The notes below the pieces were generated by a model. The model saw only the letters and a list, made by a program, of their open reading frames with translations, did not search any database and was not told where the DNA came from. The position numbers were made by a program, and so were the translations under genes. This document shows positions 53,328 to 62,187 of a stretch of 64,000 nucleotides of DNA, one piece after another (position 1 is the first letter of the stretch; the number at the start of each line of letters is the position of its first letter). Source of the stretch: Natrinema altunense (GTDB lineage Archaea; Halobacteriota; Halobacteria; Halobacteriales; Natrialbaceae); the NCBI RefSeq assembly GCF_000731985.1, contig NZ_JNCS01000001.1, forward strand, positions 434,001-498,000, given 5' to 3'.

Positions 53328-54042
53328 TTACGAATTAGCCCATCGGTTCAGTACCATGATCTGGATCGCGAAAACCACGCCGCCGGCCAATTGACCAAGT
53401 CGGTACTTGGAGCCAATATTTTCGAACAAGAAAATATTGAAAACGACTTCTAACACGCTGTGATCCGTGAGAGACCGGACGACGAGGAAATACACTGTGA
53501 CTCCTGGACCGGCAAAAAAGAGACCGACGGCTATCGTTGCGCTGACCAACCTTGCCGCTTCTCGAGCATCCATCCCTGAAATGTAAAAACACGTCTGCTG
53601 AACGGGGAGATAGACGTTGTAGATGCGGTCGACGCCCTCGTCGCGCAGCGTCTCGTCGTGTTCTCGTTCGGTCTTGCCTTCGGCGTGGACCGCGCCGTGG
53701 TGGTGTTTGCCGCCGATAACCTCGATGGCGTCGTGGGTGAGGTTCGCCCCTGTCGTCACGAGGACGTCGATGTAACCGTCCCGGATCAGGTCGGCGACGA
53801 TCGCGCGCATCCCCGTCGGAACCATCGCGCCCGCGAGGCCGAAGAAGAGGGTCACGTCGTCGTCGAACCTCGACTCGGTCACGTCGACGGCCTCGTGGAG
53901 GTCGGCCGCGCCGACGCCGGCCGCCCCGTACTCGTCAGCGAGTTCACCGACCGTCATCCCGGTCCTGCCTTCCGCGTGGCCGACGGGATCGTGCGAAAAG
54001 GTCTCCCGCGGCGTCGTGTCCGTGGTCGTGCTCGTCGCTCAT
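53328..54042 (-). pseudogene. dys: Broken deoxyhypusine synthase with a foreign membrane-protein C-terminus
   Basis: Read on the complement. Residues from MTVGELADEYG (ATG 53957) to IYNVYLP match the first third of archaeal deoxyhypusine synthase (LFFGLAGAMVPTGMR, VLVTTGANLTHDAIE, GGKHHHG). After about 53600 the frame continues into a different, lower-GC sequence with three hydrophobic segments (LVSATIAVGLFFAGPGVTV, LEVVFNIFLF, AGGVVFAIQIMVL). The catalytic lysine half of the enzyme is missing. Upstream, the conserved ETFSHDPVGHAEGRTG lies in the same frame but has no start codon; an ATG at 54042 (MSDEHDHGH) is out of frame by one base. A frameshift and a 3' replacement therefore both mark it as non-functional as a synthase. 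Confidence 0.8.
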
Positions 54043-54206
54043 GTCCTCAATGGGCCGGCGAACGGTTTCAACGCCGCAGTTCGGTCCGCTGCCGTGGGCC
54101 GACGAGACGTCGTTCGGTACCCGGTCTGCGTCTCGACTGGCCCGAGCCCACACGCGCCGTCACAGGAGCCCGATCCGGCAGTCGCGTGGGCCCTGCAACG
54201 GGTCTC

Positions 54207-55355
54207 TCAGGCGATGACCTCGCCGAAAAACTCTTCCTGACACTGCCTGGAATCGGGGTTCGTCGCCCGTAACTCCCCGAATCCAGCAATGGTAGGTGTT
54301 CCCTCGCGGTAGGCTTCCGCCTCGAGGATGATCGAGTCAGTGGGCGCGTCCTCGAGTTCGTCGACGGATACCGTCCGTTCGCCCTCGACCGGCCCGATAA
54401 ACGGCATCACGTTGCCGATCCCCTCGCCGTTGAACACCACCTCGAACCGAACCTCGGCGAAGTCGCCGACGATACGAACCGTCTGACAGTCGATGAACTC
54501 GATGAACTCCTCGTCGTCGGGTTCGTCGAACAGTTTCTCCCCGCATTCGACCAGATTCGGATTCGCGACCCTGATCGCGCCGCCTCCGGGGAAGGTGTTC
54601 GACGCATCGCGGAACGCCTCCGCCGCGTCGAGTCTCGAGTTCTCGGGTGTCGACTCGAGTTCCGAGACGTGGATCGTCCGCTCGCCGTCGACCGGGCCGA
54701 CCGGACCCCGCACGTTTCCGAAGTCGTCGCCGTCGAACGACGCCTCGATCACGACTTCCTCGAAGTCGCCGACGACGCGGACCGTCTGGCAGTCGATGAA
54801 CTCGATCCGTTCGCCCTTCCGCTTCTTTTTCCGATCGAGTTCCGTCTTCGAATCGACCTTCGTCGTCGCGATCTCCGTCCCGTCGTGGGAGAGCGTGACC
54901 GCCGCTTTCGCGTCCTCGAGACCCCTAACCCAGAACGGCGTAGCGTCTTTCGCGGCGACGGATACCGACCCGGATCGCTCGCCGTCGGTTACCGACCACT
55001 CGACCGTTACGTCCCGTTTCCCGTGGTTGTGGACGCGGAACGCGGCGTCCAGCGTCGTTCCGGTCTCCGTCTCGGCGGTTCTGTACCCGACCGCCTCGAG
55101 TTCGAGTTCGTCCATCGTGTCCGCGCCGTCTTCGTCCGTCTCCTCGTGATCGGCATGGTCGTCCGTCTTCTTCTTCTTCTGATCGGCGTTATCGTCGTGG
55201 TCGTCAGTCCCAGTCAGTGGTTCGTCGGTGTCCGTCTCGTCGTCATCGTCGTCCGAACTCGCACTCGACAGGACGATCGCACCGCTGCCAGCGACCGCGC
55301 CGGTAGCGCCGAGCGCTAGCAGATAGTCGCGTCGTGACTGTGGTATTCGTGTCAT
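54207..55355 (-). CDS. Tat-exported protein with two tandem repeats
   Basis: A 382-residue protein from the ATG at 55355 (MTRIPQSRRDYLLALGATG). The twin-arginine signal is followed by an Asp/Lys-rich linker with KKKK. Then come an Ig-like segment (AAFRVHNHGKRDVTVEWSV) and two repeats of about 95 residues. Each repeat opens with IEFIDCQTVR(V/I)VGDF, continues to GxxxGPV(D/E)GERT and ends near a Cys (NLVECGEKLF, SRQCQEEFF). The two Cys per repeat may form a disulfide outside the cell. The domain occurs in other haloarchaeal secreted proteins as far as I recall, with no assigned function. Confidence 0.8.
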   Translation of the reverse strand: MTRIPQSRRDYLLALGATGAVAGSGAIVLSSASSDDDDDETDTDEPLTGTDDHDDNADQKKKKTDDHADHEETDEDGADTMDELELEAVGYRTAETETGTTLDAAFRVHNHGKRDVTVEWSVTDGERSGSVSVAAKDATPFWVRGLEDAKAAVTLSHDGTEIATTKVDSKTELDRKKKRKGERIEFIDCQTVRVVGDFEEVVIEASFDGDDFGNVRGPVGPVDGERTIHVSELESTPENSRLDAAEAFRDASNTFPGGGAIRVANPNLVECGEKLFDEPDDEEFIEFIDCQTVRIVGDFAEVRFEVVFNGEGIGNVMPFIGPVEGERTVSVDELEDAPTDSIILEAEAYREGTPTIAGFGELRATNPDSRQCQEEFFGEVIA

Positions 55356-55680
55356 GCGTATCGGTCCCGAACGAGGTTCGGGGCCACTCGCGTCGTCTCC
55401 GGCGGGCGCTATTGTTATCAACCAGCTGAAAACCTCTCGAGTGGCCTAGCAGCGACTTCGATCGCTGTAACCGAACTGTACACCCGTCCTGCTTCGACGG
55501 CGGCCAAAGCGGCGACGCTACGGACGACTGTACCGCCACGATCGATGGCGGATCGTCACCCTGGCCCGCTACACGAGGGGCCTGCTGTCGATAGACAGCG
55601 TAACTGTAAGCCGCGGGTACCCGTTCGGGACGACGAGGTCGGCTGTTCGATGGGACTCCGGAACTGACGAGGCTCGTGAC
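55356..55680. other. Gene-free stretch between the secreted repeat protein and Nif3
   Basis: 325 bp. A TATTGTTAT string at about 55410-55418 could belong to the promoter of the secreted protein, with a leader of roughly 30 nt or more. No frame with coding character or strong hairpin was seen. Confidence 0.4.
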
Positions 55681-56448
55681 TCACAGCCCGGTCGGTACGT
55701 CGAGGAACGCCGTCTCGAGGCCCCATTCCGCGACGCGATCCTGCAGCGAGCGCACGCCGAAGGTCTCCGTCGCGTAGTGACCCGCGAGGAAGACGTGCAG
55801 TCCGGCCTCCCGGGCCTCGTGGTAGGCGTTCCCTTTGCCCTCTCCCGTCACCAGCGCGTCCGCACCGGCGTCGACGGCCTCGTCGAGCCAGTCGACCCCG
55901 CTGCCGGTGACGACCGCCACGTCCTCGATTTCGTCGGGACCAAAGTCGAGGTGTCGGACCGGCTGGCCGCCGGTCTCGAGGTTCGTTGCGAGCCGGTCGC
56001 GCAGGCCGTCGGGCGCGTAGGGGTCGGCCGCCGTTCCCCGCTGGCCGACGTATTCGGGGCCGAGTTCCCCGAAGGGGGCGCGGTCCTCGAGTCCGAGCAG
56101 GTCGGCGACGCCGGCGGCGTTGCCCAGTTGCTGATGGCCGTCCAGAGGGAGATGCGAGACGTACAGCGCGAGGTCGTTCTCGATCAGCGGGGCGATCCGA
56201 TCGTAGGTCCGGCCGGTCACGCGATCGAAGCCACCCCACGAGAGCCCGTGGTGGACGACCAGCAGGCCCGCGTCGGCTTCGACCGCGCGATCGATCGTCT
56301 CGCGGACGCCGTCGACGGCGAACGCGACGCGCTCGAGGTCGCGGTCCTCGGGACCGACCTGCAGCCCGTTCGCGCTGGCGTCGAGATCGGCGTAGTCGGC
56401 GGTCCGGAGCTCCTCGTCGAGTCGGGCGACGACGCTCGAGAGTTCCAT
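55681..56448 (-). CDS. Nif3-like dinuclear metal-centre protein
   Basis: A 255-residue protein from the ATG at 56448 (MELSSVVARLDEELR). It has the NGLQVG motif, the metal-binding LLVVHHGLSW, VSHLPLDGH and the C-terminal FLAGHYATETFGV, which together supply the histidines and glutamate of the di-metal site in the toroidal Nif3/YbgI/DUF34 family. The reaction is not firmly known; roles in metal or cofactor handling and GTP cyclohydrolase-like activity have been discussed for the family. Confidence 0.93.
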   Translation of the reverse strand: MELSSVVARLDEELRTADYADLDASANGLQVGPEDRDLERVAFAVDGVRETIDRAVEADAGLLVVHHGLSWGGFDRVTGRTYDRIAPLIENDLALYVSHLPLDGHQQLGNAAGVADLLGLEDRAPFGELGPEYVGQRGTAADPYAPDGLRDRLATNLETGGQPVRHLDFGPDEIEDVAVVTGSGVDWLDEAVDAGADALVTGEGKGNAYHEAREAGLHVFLAGHYATETFGVRSLQDRVAEWGLETAFLDVPTGL

Positions 56449-56552
56449 AGCGGACTGTTTGGCTGCGGTCTCCTTGTATCGGCTGGTTCCGGAGTCGAGC
56501 AGTTATTCGATCGGCGTCGACCGAACCGATCACCCAAGTCCGGGCGACCGCG

Positions 56553-59021
56553 CTACATCAGGTAAAACAGCGGGAACAGGATCACCCAGACGATATCGAC
56601 GAAGTGCCAGTAGAGCCCGAAGTACTCCACCGGCCGGTCGTCCGTGAGATAGGCGTCGACGGAGACGATTCGGTAGATCATGAACCCGGCAATGAGCAGT
56701 CCGAGGATGACGTGGAGGGCGTGCAGACCGGTCGTCACGAAGTACATCGAATACTGCAACTCGGTAAACCAGTAGATGTCGTGGGCGAACTCCTGTCCCC
56801 ACTCATAGCCCTTGACTGCGAGGAACGTGAGGCCGAGCAACACTGTGGCACCCATCGCTCCAAGGAGGCCGCGCTTGTTCTCCCGTTCGGCCATCATCAG
56901 CGCGAGGACGACCGTGAAACTCGAGGTGAGCAGGACGTACGTGTTGACCAGGCCGACGACCTCCGACGGTGGCACGGGCTCGATCTCGCCCCAGCCGGTG
57001 TGGAGTCGCATGAATACGTATGCCCCGATGACAGCACCGAAGACGACGACGTCCGACGCGAGGAAGAACCAGACGCCGGTCTTCGTCGTCCCGACACCCT
57101 CGAAGGGCCAGCGCTCGGCGATGGCCATCTCCGGCGCATTGAATCGCTCGCGGCCGTACTCGAAGAGCGTGGCTCCCAAGATGAGAACGCCGACGACCGA
57201 GAGCACTGGATAGAAGATGGTCGGCGAGCCGACGCTTCCCTGAACGTCCGCCCCTCGTGCGGTGGCGAACTCGGCAACGTAGGGCGTTATTCCCGACAGC
57301 CCAAGGAACGTGACGAACATGCCGATCCCGATACCGAACGGCCAGATACTCGCGTGATCCTCGTGGTCTCCCTCGAGCGATTCGATGTCGCCGACCCGCT
57401 CCTGTGCGGCCGTCCCACCGTCGGCGGCGGTCGCGTCGTCGACGAACTCGAGTGTGCCACTGGCGTAGCTCGGTCGGTCCGGCCAGTTCTCGAGTGGCGG
57501 GGGCGAGGTCGTCGCCCACTCGGCAGTCCGCGAGAACTGCCATGGATTGTCCGGCGCGTCCGGGCCCGAGATGGCGCTCTTCGCGAGCGTGATGAACACG
57601 AGCAGGACCGACGTTCCGAGGACGAAGGCCCCGACGGTCGCCAGCTGGTGGTAGATCTGTGCGCTCTCACCGTAGTGGAAGACGCGGCGTGGCGTCTCCC
57701 AAGCGAGGAACATCGGGAAGTACAGCAGGTTGAAGCCGACGAAGTAGACGGCGAAGCTGAGCTTTCCGAGTCGCTCGGAGTACATTTTCCCGGTGATCTT
57801 CGGCCACCAGTAGTAGAGACCGCCGAACAGTGCGGTGACGCCTGCCACCATCACGTAGTGGAAGTGCGCGACGACCCAGTAGGTGCCACGGAACTCGTAG
57901 TCGAGGACGACGGCACCGAGGAAGACGCCGGTGATCCCACCGAGAATGAACAGGAGGAGCGCGCCGAGGTTGAACAGGAACGGCGTGGTAAACCGTACGC
58001 GGCCCTTGACCATCGTGTAGATCAACGCAAAGACCATCAGATCGAACGGTAGCGAGATCCCGATCGTCGTCGCCATAAAGAGCGTCTTGATCGGGAGGTT
58101 GATCGTCGTCAGGAACATGTGGTGCATCCAGACGAGGAACGACTGGACCGCGACGAGGACCATCGCGATGATGACCCACTTCCGGCCGACGAGTCGCCGG
58201 CCACAGAAGGTCTGGAACGTCTCGAATATAATTCCCAGCGCTGGGAAGAAGACGATGTACACCTCCGGATGGCCGAAGAACCAGAAGATATGTCCCCAGA
58301 GCAGACTCGAGCCTTGGCCCGTCGAGGAGAAGTACTGCGTGAGCAGGAGGCGGTCGGTGAGCATGAGGATCAACGCGGCCAGCAGCGCCGCGAACGCGAA
58401 GAGCATCATCCACACGGTCAGCAGCGTCGCCCACGTGAATAGCGGCATGTTCCACAGCCCCATCCCCTCGGCGCGACAGCGGTGGATCGTCGTCAAGAAG
58501 TTTACCGAGCCGAGGGTGACCGACATGACGAACAGGGTCAATGCGAGGATGGTCGCGTTCCCACCCATCGTCAGCGTGTAGCCGGGATTGTAGATCGGGA
58601 CGTTCAGCGGCGCATACATGTACCAGCCGTTCGCCCACGTCGTCCCCTGAAAGAACGAGAGCAACACGAGAATCCCGGAGAACAGGAAGAACCAGTAGCT
58701 CAAGGCATTCAACCGCGGGAAGGCGAGATCCTTCGCGCCGATCTGGAGGGGGACGAGGTAGTTCGCGAAGCCGAACCCGAACGGCGAAATGAACCAGAAC
58801 ACCATCAACAGGCCATGAATCGAGACTGCCTGATTGTATTCGGTGTTCTCCAGCAGTCCGGTGCCGCCGGCCTCCCACAGGTGGGCGCGAAACAGCAGTG
58901 CGAGGACGCCGCCGGCGACGAGGAAGAACAGCGCCGTCCCCAGATACAGGATTCCGACGTCCTTGTGATTGGTCGTGACCAGCCACCGCTTGATCGTCGT
59001 CCGCGGCGGCAACTCACTCAT
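56553..59021 (-). CDS. Cytochrome c oxidase subunits I+III fused
   Basis: An 822-residue membrane protein from the ATG at 59021 (MSELPPRTTIKRWL). Residues 1 to about 545 are subunit I with twelve helices: VSIHGLLMVFW (heme ligand), FGHPEVYIVFFPA (CuB His, Glu and cross-linked Tyr region), MHHMF (CuB His pair) and VAHFHYVMV (heme ligands). This is an A-type haem-copper oxidase. After an acidic linker (about 500-590), residues 600-822 are subunit III with its TKTGVWFFLASDVVVFGA and GLYWHFVDIVWVILF ends. It pumps protons while reducing oxygen. Subunit II (CuA) is absent from the window. A GGAGGTG ribosome-binding site lies close upstream, inside a small overlapping frame. Confidence 0.95.
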   Translation of the reverse strand: MSELPPRTTIKRWLVTTNHKDVGILYLGTALFFLVAGGVLALLFRAHLWEAGGTGLLENTEYNQAVSIHGLLMVFWFISPFGFGFANYLVPLQIGAKDLAFPRLNALSYWFFLFSGILVLLSFFQGTTWANGWYMYAPLNVPIYNPGYTLTMGGNATILALTLFVMSVTLGSVNFLTTIHRCRAEGMGLWNMPLFTWATLLTVWMMLFAFAALLAALILMLTDRLLLTQYFSSTGQGSSLLWGHIFWFFGHPEVYIVFFPALGIIFETFQTFCGRRLVGRKWVIIAMVLVAVQSFLVWMHHMFLTTINLPIKTLFMATTIGISLPFDLMVFALIYTMVKGRVRFTTPFLFNLGALLLFILGGITGVFLGAVVLDYEFRGTYWVVAHFHYVMVAGVTALFGGLYYWWPKITGKMYSERLGKLSFAVYFVGFNLLYFPMFLAWETPRRVFHYGESAQIYHQLATVGAFVLGTSVLLVFITLAKSAISGPDAPDNPWQFSRTAEWATTSPPPLENWPDRPSYASGTLEFVDDATAADGGTAAQERVGDIESLEGDHEDHASIWPFGIGIGMFVTFLGLSGITPYVAEFATARGADVQGSVGSPTIFYPVLSVVGVLILGATLFEYGRERFNAPEMAIAERWPFEGVGTTKTGVWFFLASDVVVFGAVIGAYVFMRLHTGWGEIEPVPPSEVVGLVNTYVLLTSSFTVVLALMMAERENKRGLLGAMGATVLLGLTFLAVKGYEWGQEFAHDIYWFTELQYSMYFVTTGLHALHVILGLLIAGFMIYRIVSVDAYLTDDRPVEYFGLYWHFVDIVWVILFPLFYLM

Positions 59022-59139
59022 CGACGCGCACCTCCCGCCCTCCCCACATCCCGAGTCGCTCCCGCTGCGGGTCGGAGCCACCCGTCTCGATCGCGAGTCG
59101 GCCGCCGAGACGGTTCGTCGGAGCGGCGACGTGATTCAT
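59014..59139 (-). CDS. Possible 41-residue leader protein overlapping the oxidase gene
   Basis: On the complement, ATG 59139 opens a 41-codon frame (MNHVAAPTNRLGG...) ending in TGA at 59014-59016, eight bases inside the oxidase gene (ATGAGTGA arrangement). It contains the GGAGGTG that would serve the oxidase start. TTGATACGG about 30 nt upstream could be its TATA box. The peptide has no membrane helix. Coupled small frames before oxidase genes occur in haloarchaea, but I cannot show that this one is conserved. Confidence 0.35.
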   Translation of the reverse strand: MNHVAAPTNRLGGRLAIETGGSDPQRERLGMWGGREVRVDE

Positions 59140-59436
59140 AAGCACCCCATCCTCCGACGATGCTCCGTATCAAGATGTCCGGTGCGCTTGCAGGCGATAC
59201 TTGTTCGACCGTCGGTCCGCAGTCCCGTACCGGCTATCTCGGCGTTTCTGTGCGTTCTACCGCGGATCCATCACGAGTCCTCGAATAGCCTCGCCCGTCT
59301 CGAGCCGACGCTCTCCCACGGTCAGGTCGAGTGTTGCGCCCGGTCGCTCGAGCCACCGCCTATCGTAGCAACTGAACGTCAGTGCACACCTGATCGAACG
59401 ACAGCGTTGCGATCAGTGTATCAATCGTTTCAGTTG
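59140..59436. other. Intergenic region with the second hairpin element
   Basis: The stretch between the oxidase leader and the glycerophosphodiesterase stop. Its right end is the palindrome at 59361-59444; the rest shows no coding character. Confidence 0.4.
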
Positions 59437-59444
59437 CTACGATA
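59361..59444. repeat. 84-bp hairpin element, copy 2
   Basis: TATCGTAGCAACTGAA ... TTCAGTTGCTACGATA with a central GATCG/CGATC stem. It aligns end to end with the copy at 24577-24662. Its edge supplies the last codons and the TAG stop (59437-59439) of the glycerophosphodiesterase gene, so the element appears to have landed on the end of that gene. Confidence 0.8.
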
Positions 59445-60234
59445 ACCCGGGGTAGTCCGCGATGATTCCGTCGACGCCGGCCGCTGCGAGCGCGTCGAAT
59501 TGGACCCAGTTCCGCGCCGTCCAGGCGTTGACCGTCCGTACCTCGTCGTGGGCCACTTCGACGATGTCCCGCTCGAGGTCGGTATCCCACCCGCCGTCGT
59601 CGGCCGTCTCGAGAACGGCGTTTCGCGGCGGGTGAATCGCCTCGCAGTCGTACCGGCGCGCGATCTCGAGGCCGGCCACGAGGTCGTCCCCGAGCAGCGG
59701 GGCGGCCGCGTACGGGGCACTCTCGCGCAGCGCTGCGATGGCCCCCTCGCAGAACGACGACAAGAGCAGGTCGCCGCCGAAGGCCGCGCAGTCGGCGACG
59801 ACGCGGTCGACGAACGGCTGCCAGACTGCGCGGCGCTCGGCGCACTCGGCCGGCGGGAGCGATTCGCCGGGTCGTCGCTCCCGAGTTCCAGGGGCTTTCA
59901 GTTCGACGTTGACGCCGACGGTCTCGGGGACGGCCGCGAGCAACTCGGCGAGCGTCGGGACCGTCGCGTCGGTTCCGAGTACTCGCGCCTCCCGGAGCGC
60001 CTCGAGCGGCGTCTCCCGGACGAACCCGGTCGCGTCGGTCAGTGGACGGCCGTCGCGGGACCCCGAGAGCCGCTCGTCGTGGACGACGACCGGGGTTCCG
60101 CAGGCAGCCGGTTGCACGTCGATCTCGATCATCGCGGTCTCCTCGCGGTCGGCCGCTCGAGTCGCCGCTTCGACGGTGTTCTCGGGTGCAACGCCGGCGA
60201 AGCCGCGGTGGGCGATGACGGCGGGACGGGCCAT
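59437..60234 (-). CDS. Glycerophosphodiester phosphodiesterase
   Basis: A 265-residue TIM-barrel enzyme from the ATG at 60234. Catalytic motifs are VIAHRGFAGVAPENT (His and Arg, plus PENT), MIEIDVQPA (metal Glu and Asp) and VVVHDERL (second His). VNVELKAPG follows as a further metal site. It hydrolyses glycerophosphodiesters to glycerol phosphate and an alcohol. No signal peptide is visible. The last residues (GLS) and the stop codon come from the hairpin element, so the C-terminus may have been trimmed or replaced. Confidence 0.92.
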   Translation of the reverse strand: MARPAVIAHRGFAGVAPENTVEAATRAADREETAMIEIDVQPAACGTPVVVHDERLSGSRDGRPLTDATGFVRETPLEALREARVLGTDATVPTLAELLAAVPETVGVNVELKAPGTRERRPGESLPPAECAERRAVWQPFVDRVVADCAAFGGDLLLSSFCEGAIAALRESAPYAAAPLLGDDLVAGLEIARRYDCEAIHPPRNAVLETADDGGWDTDLERDIVEVAHDEVRTVNAWTARNWVQFDALAAAGVDGIIADYPGLS

Positions 60235-60342
60235 AGCGGTCCGTCGACCGGCGGGGTAATGGAAGCTGCGGCGTCCCGCTCGCGGCGATGACGTGGCGCG
60301 TCCCGGCCGGTCTTTGATCCGACTGCCCCGCGAATTGCCACT

Positions 60343-60600
60343 ATGACCGACCCCACGCTCGCGGACGTCGAGCGCGCCCTCGATCGCGCAACCGACCTCG
60401 AGACCGAGGCGGCGATCTCCGTGTTACGGACGGCCCGACAGGACGTGCGGGCGCTGTCGACCGAGTCCGATATCGACGAGTCCCGCCGGCAGGAACTCGA
60501 GACGCGACTCGAGCAGCGGCTCCGCGAGGTGTCCGAGCGCGACGCCTACGACGGCGGACTGGGGTCGGCGATGAACCCGACCGAAGACGACGCCCCCTGA
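60343..60600 (+). CDS. Small helical protein of unknown function
   Basis: An 85-residue acidic protein from ATG 60343. It is mostly helical with heptad-like leucines (LADVERALDRATDLETEAA; LETRLEQRLREVSE) and ends in a Gly/Met/Asn-containing tail. Small haloarchaeal DUF7553-type proteins look similar. A TTTGATCC stretch 27 nt upstream could be its promoter. No function can be assigned. Confidence 0.7.
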   Translation: MTDPTLADVERALDRATDLETEAAISVLRTARQDVRALSTESDIDESRRQELETRLEQRLREVSERDAYDGGLGSAMNPTEDDAP

Positions 60601-60732
60601 GTTCGTTCGTGCCTTCCTCATCGCGTCACGGCACGTGCCACCGCCGTTGATACGGACTTCCGTAGTGGATCGCCACCGATCGCTGCTCCGCTCGAGCCGT
60701 CCGAGAACGCGGCGAGATCGGCCGCGCCCCGG

Positions 60733-60742
60733 CCCTTTTATT
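60733..60742 (+). promoter_or_regulatory. TATA-like box for the fno gene
   Basis: CCCTTTTATT is centred about 29 nt before the ATG at 60767, supporting that start over longer frames. Confidence 0.55.
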
Positions 60743-60766
60743 CGAGTGCCGTCCCGAGAGGTGCGT

Positions 60767-61447
60767 ATGCGAATTGCACTACTCGGCGGCACCGGCGATA
60801 TCGGCGAAGGACTCGCGCTGCGGTTTGCACGCGATACGAGCCACGAGATCCTCATCGGCTCGCGGGACCCCGAGAAGGCTCGCGACGCGGTCGCGGCGTA
60901 CGAAGGCGCGCTCGCGGACCGGACCGACGAGATCGATATCAAGGGCTTCGGCAACGAGATGGCAGCCGACCGCGCGGACATCGTGATCCTCAGCGTCCCG
61001 CCGTACTACGTCGGCGATACGGTCGACGCGGTCGCCGACAACCTCGATTCGGACTCGGTGCTGGTCACCCCTGCCGTCGGCATGCAGGGCGACGAGGACG
61101 GCCTTCACTATCACCCGCCGGAGGCCGGCAGCGTCACCCAACTCGTCGCACAGCGAGCCCCCGACGAGGTACCGGTCGTCGGTGCCTTCCACAACCTCGC
61201 GGCCGACGCGCTGTCGAACCTCGAGCACGATCTCGATCTGGATACGCTCGTCGTCGCCGACGACGACGCCGCCGCGGACACCGTCCTGACGGTCGCCAAC
61301 GAGATCGAGGGACTGCGCGCGCTCGAGGCCGGGCCGCTTGCCAACGCCGCCGAAGTCGAGAGCGTCACGCCGCTGGTCATCAATATCGCGAAGTACAACG
61401 AGGAGATGCACGATGTCGGCGTGAAGTGGATCGATGGGAGCAATTGA
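60767..61447 (+). CDS. npdG: F420H2:NADP oxidoreductase
   Basis: A 226-residue Rossmann protein from ATG 60767 (MRIALLGGTGDIGEGLALR). It has the GGTGDIG dinucleotide loop, IGSRDPEKA (Arg for the NADP phosphate), IVILSVPPYY and the C-terminal family segment ESVTPLVINIAKYN. It moves hydride between reduced F420 and NADP, feeding anabolic NADPH pools. The length matches archaeal Fno proteins. The TATA-like box at 60733-60742 fixes the start. Confidence 0.92.
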   Translation: MRIALLGGTGDIGEGLALRFARDTSHEILIGSRDPEKARDAVAAYEGALADRTDEIDIKGFGNEMAADRADIVILSVPPYYVGDTVDAVADNLDSDSVLVTPAVGMQGDEDGLHYHPPEAGSVTQLVAQRAPDEVPVVGAFHNLAADALSNLEHDLDLDTLVVADDDAAADTVLTVANEIEGLRALEAGPLANAAEVESVTPLVINIAKYNEEMHDVGVKWIDGSN

Positions 61448-61637
61448 CCCGGTTTACACGCTGCTCGGACAGCCCTCGTGCGACTATGAGTGTCGTGACG
61501 GTCAGCGGCCACGAGAGGCGACGCCGACTCGATGCGACCCGCCCGTCGCTCCCCGACTCAAGCCCGAATCGACACGAAACAGTGCTTCGGCTTCCCGATT
61601 CGAACGATCGAACGAATGAACGCGCTGGTGGTCGTCC

Positions 61638-61907
61638 CTACGCGCCGGCCGACTCGAGGGCGTCCTCGATGTCGTCGCGCTGGGTGACACCGACGAAGCG
61701 TTCGACAATCCCGTCGTCGTTTTCGATAATCAGCGTCGGCAGCGATCGGACCTGGTATTCGTTGGCGATATCCTGTTGTTCGTCGACGTTTACTTTCTCG
61801 ACTTCGAATCGGCCCTCCCAGTCGTCCTCGAGTTCCTCGAGGATCGGATCCTGGGTCTTGCAGGGGCCACACCAGTCCGCGTAGAAGTCCTTAAGGGTGA
61901 CAGTCAT
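61638..61907 (-). CDS. Thioredoxin
   Basis: An 89-residue protein from the ATG at 61907 (MTVTLKDFYADWCGPCK). Redox site WCGPC (Cys13, Cys16), cis-proline in RSLPTLII, and a compact length expected for archaeal thioredoxins. A cytoplasmic disulfide reductase. It is convergent with fno, with a 190-nt gap. Confidence 0.94.
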   Translation of the reverse strand: MTVTLKDFYADWCGPCKTQDPILEELEDDWEGRFEVEKVNVDEQQDIANEYQVRSLPTLIIENDDGIVERFVGVTQRDDIEDALESAGA

Positions 61908-62025
61908 GCGGTCAACGCTAGTTGCCCCGCGCCGCGCATAAGGGTTTCCCACGCCCAAGGAGTTGCCGTGATCGGCGACGCGGCACGGTCGAAAGGTTTA
62001 GTTTCAGGGCCGCATAGGAACGGGT

Positions 62026-62187
62026 ATGGATAAAGGACAGAACACCGGCGGGCTGATGTCCAGTGCCGGATTGGTCCGGTACTTCGACTCCGAGGACTCG
62101 AACGCCATTCGAATCGATCCCAAGACGGTCATCGCATTCGGCGTCCTGCTGGGCGTGCTGGTCCAACTGCTGACGTTCGTCTCGTAA
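62026..62187 (+). CDS. Preprotein translocase Sec61-beta (SecG) subunit
   Basis: A 53-residue protein from ATG 62026 ([20 protein letters not shown]). It has a glycine-rich N-terminus, the family [13 protein letters not shown] segment, an IDPKTVIAF linker and one C-terminal membrane helix ending in LTFVS. It is the third small subunit of the Sec channel with SecY and SecE. A TTTAG box is centred about 28 nt upstream. The sequence closely follows known haloarchaeal Sec61-beta proteins. Confidence 0.92.
   Translation: MDKGQNTGGLMSSAGLVRYFDSEDSNAIRIDPKTVIAFGVLLGVLVQLLTFVS

Noticed and set aside
1-59021. A functional link between the FixI-like ATPase and the oxidase gene
   Set aside because: They are 56 kb apart with no shared operon; being in the same window is not evidence of joint function.
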